NCBI RefSeq assembly: GCF_907164555.1 | Contig: NZ_CAJQZC010000005.1 | Span: forward strand, 62,001 to 126,000 | From: Paraburkholderia saeva | Lineage (GTDB): Bacteria > Pseudomonadota > Gammaproteobacteria > Burkholderiales > Burkholderiaceae | Direction: 5' to 3' | DNA length: 64,000 nt | Shown: piece by piece, positions 61,256 to 64,000 of the stretch | How positions within the stretch are numbered: the first letter of the stretch is position 1 | Layout of the letters: each line of letters opens with the position of its first letter | Program-made: the position numbers and the translations under genes | Notes under the pieces: model-generated | What the model was told of the DNA's origin: nothing | The model's input: the letters and a program-made list of their open reading frames with translations, nothing else | Database searches by the model: none

Positions 61256-61660
61256 TATAGGACATGGACAGATATTCAGCGTCGAATCTACGCTGAACTT
61301 CGGCCATTCGATCATGTAAACCGAATGCCTCTTGATGGCCGCGAGCGGTTCGATGGGGCAACTGAGGTCACCTGCCGGTTTGACGCGTCGCATGTGGCGT
61401 TTCGCCTCGCCTCCCCATTCGAGAGGGGCGGCACAGCATGGCATTCCCTACACTTTGCTTGCAATTGGTCAGGGCGGGCTTTAGCAGGATTTCGAGGCGA
61501 CAAGCGTCTCACGCGTCGGCAATGAGCGGATCACATAGCCGCCGACCTTGCTCGAGGTCCGCGCGATTCTGAAGTTCTCTTCCACTGCGACATTCTGTCA
61601 GATTACAAAAATCTTTCGCGTGCCCGCAATAAATGCTGGAAAACAAGTGGGCAAACGAGC
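61256..61660. other. 405-base stretch without a gene
   Basis: Lies between the recombinase remnant and the BrnA-like gene. No BrnT toxin frame is found here, although BrnT normally precedes BrnA. Confidence 0.4.
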
Positions 61661-61861
61661 ATGAACGAACCGCAGCAAAAGCCGCGCGGCAGACCCAAAG
61701 CAGATTCCACAAAAGTCCGGATTGGCATTCGCGTCTCACCCGAAGTGATCGAATTCTTTCGGGCCGATGGAGCGGGGTGGCAAACACGAGTCGATGACGT
61801 GCTGCGCGCATACGTCAGGCGGCGTTCAAAGGATGCGCGTACAAAAGGAAGCTTGAAATGA
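61661..61861 (+). CDS. BrnA-like antitoxin, orphan
   Basis: 66 residues. RGRPKADSTKVRIGIRVSPEVIEFFRADGAGWQTRVDDVLRAYVRR has the ribbon-helix-helix fold and the G-x-GWQTR-x-x-x-VLR-x-YV signature of BrnA antitoxins. BrnA normally neutralises the BrnT ribonuclease encoded just upstream, but no BrnT is seen. The product might be a remnant or a free regulator. It ends at the ATG of the lipoprotein gene (4-base overlap). Confidence 0.7.
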   Translation: MNEPQQKPRGRPKADSTKVRIGIRVSPEVIEFFRADGAGWQTRVDDVLRAYVRRRSKDARTKGSLK

Positions 61862-62373
61862 ACGCGGCATCTTTAGTGGCCTCCCTCTCAATCGTTGGGC
61901 TGCTCGCTGGTTGTGCGACTGGATATCAACCCAGCGGAATGAACGGCGGTTTCAGCGAGACACAACTCGATACCAACGTGTTCAGGGTATCTTTCAAGGG
62001 CAACGGATATACATCGCGCGACAAGGTCGAAGATTTTGTTCTGCTGCGTAGCGCCGACCTTACTCTTTCTCACGGCTTTACCCACTTTGCGATAGTCGAT
62101 GGAAAGTCGTACGAGAACAAGTCGTACATCTCCATGCCCACGCAGAGTTACACAACTGGCACCGCCACGGTCTCTGGACATACAGCATACGGCTCTGCCT
62201 ACACAACTACCTATGGTGGGCAGGTTATTGCGGTAACCGCGCCCAGTATGGTCAATACGATCGTTGCTTTCCAGGGTAAGCCGAACATCCAGGCGATGGT
62301 CTATGACGCCCGATTCATCTGCGAGTCGCTCGGAACAAAGTACGAGGTCACGTGCGGTCGCGGCCAGAAGTAG
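61858..62373 (+). CDS. Lipoprotein, CC0125/CC1285-like
   Basis: 171 residues. A type II signal peptide ends in LLAGC, so Cys19 should be lipidated. The mature part (FRVSFKGNGYTSRDKVEDFVLLRSADLTLSHGFTHFAIVDG) matches the CC0125/CC1285 lipoprotein group. The middle is Tyr/Thr-rich (SYTTGTATVSGHTAYGSAYTTTYGG). It is an outer-membrane or periplasmic protein of unknown function. ATGA overlap with the gene before. Confidence 0.75.
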   Translation: MNAASLVASLSIVGLLAGCATGYQPSGMNGGFSETQLDTNVFRVSFKGNGYTSRDKVEDFVLLRSADLTLSHGFTHFAIVDGKSYENKSYISMPTQSYTTGTATVSGHTAYGSAYTTTYGGQVIAVTAPSMVNTIVAFQGKPNIQAMVYDARFICESLGTKYEVTCGRGQK

Positions 62374-62441
62374 GCGTAGAGCGATCACCTTCGCGCGTCG
62401 CCTCGGGTGGCGCGCCGACCATAAGCTGGAAGGAAAAGGTT

Positions 62442-62699
62442 ATGAAACAAGCAGCATTTTTCGCAATCGCATTCACGCTGGCGGGTGGGGCTGTTGCATG
62501 CGAGTCGGGGCACTGGGTCAGCAAGGTTGCTGGCGACGGCGAATTTGTCGTACTCGAAAACAATTCAGTGTGGCAAATAAACGCGGTGGACCAGATCGAC
62601 ACATCGCTCTGGCTTCCGACTACAAGCATCGTTGCATGCGACGACAAACTCGTGAACACAGATGATGGCGAAGTAGCTGAGGCGTTTCGCATCCGTTGA
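62442..62699 (+). CDS. Small secreted protein
   Basis: 85 residues from the ATG at 62442 with AAGGAAAAGG upstream; the longer frame has no such site. A signal peptide (KQAAFFAIAFTLAGGAVA) is followed by CESGHWVSKVAGDGEFVVLENNSVWQINAVDQIDTSLWL, a beta-rich domain with two Cys that may form a disulfide. The family is not recognised. It follows the lipoprotein gene by 68 bases and may form an operon with it. Confidence 0.7.
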   Translation: MKQAAFFAIAFTLAGGAVACESGHWVSKVAGDGEFVVLENNSVWQINAVDQIDTSLWLPTTSIVACDDKLVNTDDGEVAEAFRIR

Positions 62700-62732
62700 T
62701 TTCGGGTAGCGCATACCACGAGAAGAGAACGC

Positions 62733-63125
62733 ATGTGGATGCCCACTCGCGTGTGCGGCCCTCCAGGAACAGGGGCTTGCGACTCCCTTCAAAGACAATC
62801 CCGACCAGCAAAAATAATTCGAATGATTCCTTTCTACGAACACCCCGAATGGGCTCCGTGCCCGCGCATGCCGATTACGCTAAACAACCAATTGTGCTTC
62901 GCTTACGACACAACGCCAAAGGGCGAAAGCTGGCAACGCGTGAGAGGGCAGGTGCAGCGCGCGGGGATGCTCGATGGCAGAGCATATGAATTTATGCTGA
63001 CCCACGGTCAGGGTCGGGGTGTTGTGCAGCGGTACTACCTTTATTTTAGGTATGACGGCAGGCTGTATTTCGTCTTCACGGGCGATAGCTGGCCGGGCAG
63101 TATCGACATCAGGACGGCGGTGTAA
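62733..63125 (+). CDS. Small hypothetical protein
   Basis: 130 residues from the ATG at 62733, which has a GAGAAGAGA site; the ATG at 62823 would give 100 residues without one. The C-terminal part (YEFMLTHGQGRGVVQRYYLYFRYDGRLYFVFTGDSWPGSIDI) is beta-rich and looks real. The N-terminal 30 residues look less so. No family is recognised. Confidence 0.5.
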   Translation: MWMPTRVCGPPGTGACDSLQRQSRPAKIIRMIPFYEHPEWAPCPRMPITLNNQLCFAYDTTPKGESWQRVRGQVQRAGMLDGRAYEFMLTHGQGRGVVQRYYLYFRYDGRLYFVFTGDSWPGSIDIRTAV

Positions 63126-63136
63126 CACGTCTGCGT

Positions 63137-63391
63137 CTAAACCTTCACTACGATGTTGTCGTCTGTCTGGGTAATGGCATTGTCCCACGACGGCTTGAAG
63201 CTGCCGACCGTTCGCTTCAGGCGGAAGCGAACGGCCCTGGTCGACCCGTTGCTGGCATTCGGGTCATCAAGTTGGCGATGGCCGCTTCCAGGTTCCAGAC
63301 GGACATCCGTCCGCACCACCTCTCGACATGTTTGCGTGTCCGTGAATGAGTTGAACAGCTTCGCGACATATCCTGGCGTCCAATTATGCAT
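63137..63391 (-). CDS. Possible small protein on the minus strand
   Basis: An 84-codon frame with a balanced composition (FNSFTDTQTCREVVRTDVRL...AVRFRLKRTVGSFKPSWDN) in the 374-base gap before the last gene. There is no good ribosome binding site and I do not recognise it. It may be a remnant of a longer gene. The gap holds nothing else. Confidence 0.3.
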   Translation of the reverse strand: MHNWTPGYVAKLFNSFTDTQTCREVVRTDVRLEPGSGHRQLDDPNASNGSTRAVRFRLKRTVGSFKPSWDNAITQTDDNIVVKV

Positions 63392-63499
63392 CGACGCCTA
63401 TACTGCCCCAGGCGCGTTCTGCGCACATTCCCTTTCATCCACAGATGCCTGAGCGTCGCATCGTCTGCGCGGGCGTCATCGAAAGTCACGGGGCACAGC

Positions 63500-64000
63500 A
63501 TGGTTCAAACGGATAACAGGCCGCGCGTCGCATGGATCGCCGGTGTGGGCGCGAGCGCGGGTCTTGGTGCGGCGCTCGGACGCCGGTTCGCGCGCGAAGG
63601 GTTCACGGTCGCGCTGACCGGGCGCACGCGCGAGCGCATCGAAGCGGTCGTCGACGAAATCCGCCGGACGGGCGGCGACGCGCTCGCGCTGCCGGGCGAT
63701 GTAACGAGCGAAAGCGAAATGGCCGTGATCGCGGCACAGATCGCGCAGGCGGGCGCGCTCGAAGCGGCCGTCTTCAACGCGGGCAATTCGAGCAGTGCGC
63801 GTCTGCTGGATCTTGGCGCTGCCCAGTTCGAAAGCGTGTGGCGGGCGGGCACGCTCGGCGGTCTGATCTTCGGCAAGGAGGCCGTGCGCGCGATGCTCGC
63901 GGCGGCCGGCGGCTCGCTGCTTTTCACGGGTGCGACCGCTTCGCTGCGCGGGCGTCCGCCGTTTGCCGCGTTCGCGGCTTCGAAGGCGGCGTTGCGCTCA
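63500..64000 (+). CDS. SDR-family oxidoreductase (3' end outside window)
   Basis: The frame is open from the ATG at 63500 to the window edge (167 codons). RVAWIAGVGASAGLGAALGRRFAREG is the cofactor site, LAGAEVEA-type LEAAVFNAGNSSSA the NAG motif, and SLLFTGATASLRGRPPFAAFAASKAALRS the Ser and the start of a Y-x-x-x-K region, here F-A-A-S-K (an Ala/Phe where Tyr is usual). This suggests a divergent SDR. Substrate unknown. Confidence 0.85.
   Translation, partial: MVQTDNRPRVAWIAGVGASAGLGAALGRRFAREGFTVALTGRTRERIEAVVDEIRRTGGDALALPGDVTSESEMAVIAAQIAQAGALEAAVFNAGNSSSARLLDLGAAQFESVWRAGTLGGLIFGKEAVRAMLAAAGGSLLFTGATASLRGRPPFAAFAASKAALRS

Noticed and set aside
61073..61525. 150-residue plus-strand gene next to the ParA gene
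   Set aside because: The recognisable recombinase text is split between two frames, so this frame is part of a pseudogene, not an intact gene.
1..64000. CRISPR arrays, rRNA genes, complete IS elements
   Set aside because: No regularly spaced repeats, rRNA sequence or transposase gene with terminal inverted repeats was seen.

Overview
The window looks like chromosomal DNA from a high-GC beta-proteobacterium of the Burkholderia sensu lato group (Paraburkholderia or Caballeronia type). The DUF3331 protein, RdgC, the Porin_4-type porin, the Pta-AckA-FabI cassette and the general protein style point that way. The species cannot be fixed from the sequence alone.

Region 1 (1 to about 15.2 kb) is the right end of a P22-like podoviral prophage that starts left of the window. 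In order it holds the end of a gp4-like head-completion protein, a gp10-like DNA stabilisation protein, small structural proteins, a coupled 2-oxoglutarate dioxygenase and GNAT acetyltransferase pair, three ejection proteins (the last with a lytic transglycosylase domain), a tailspike, a lysis cassette, a secreted protein and a polytopic GT-C-like membrane protein that is probably a lysogenic-conversion gene. It ends at the 3' end of a serine tRNA (about 15.19-15.23 kb).

Region 2 (about 15.2-25.54 kb) is a separate compact element between two copies of a 15-bp core of that tRNA end. It encodes a P4-type integrase, an AlpA/excisionase-like protein, a replication protein with iteron-like repeats and an AT-rich stretch inside its gene, a J-domain-like mini protein, a tape measure protein, an HK97-type major capsid protein, a P27-type small terminase and a divergent AlpA regulator. 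No large terminase, portal, tail tube, baseplate or lysis gene is seen. I read it as a phage satellite, perhaps of the capsid-encoding PICI kind, in tandem with the prophage. It is the best candidate for an undescribed system here.

Region 3 (25.5-46.1 kb) is host metabolism. A TetR regulator is divergent from a TauD/TfdA-type dioxygenase, coniferyl-aldehyde-type dehydrogenase, MFS carrier, porin, AidB-like acyl-CoA dehydrogenase and acyl-CoA ligase. A NarX/NarL-type two-component pair follows, then a cytosine-deaminase-like amidohydrolase, a DUF1097 membrane protein and a gamma-glutamyltransferase. A pta-ackA-fabI cassette and an opposing AspT-type exchanger close the region. The order oxygenase, aldehyde dehydrogenase, CoA ligase, acyl-CoA dehydrogenase suggests peripheral catabolism of one substrate, which I cannot name.

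Region 4 (46.5-58.5 kb) carries stress and redox genes: an Rrf2 regulator with a palindrome over its own ribosome binding site, DUF3331, two paralogous secreted cupins around azoR and an MFS gene, an epimerase and an SDR, rdgC, a Tat-exported aldo/keto reductase behind a cupin gene with a one-base frameshift, and ahpC-ahpF.

Region 5 (58.6-64 kb) is an accessory patch with an orphan ParA ATPase and a 67-aa partner, a decayed tyrosine recombinase, an orphan BrnA-like antitoxin, a lipoprotein and two small proteins. An SDR gene runs off the right edge.
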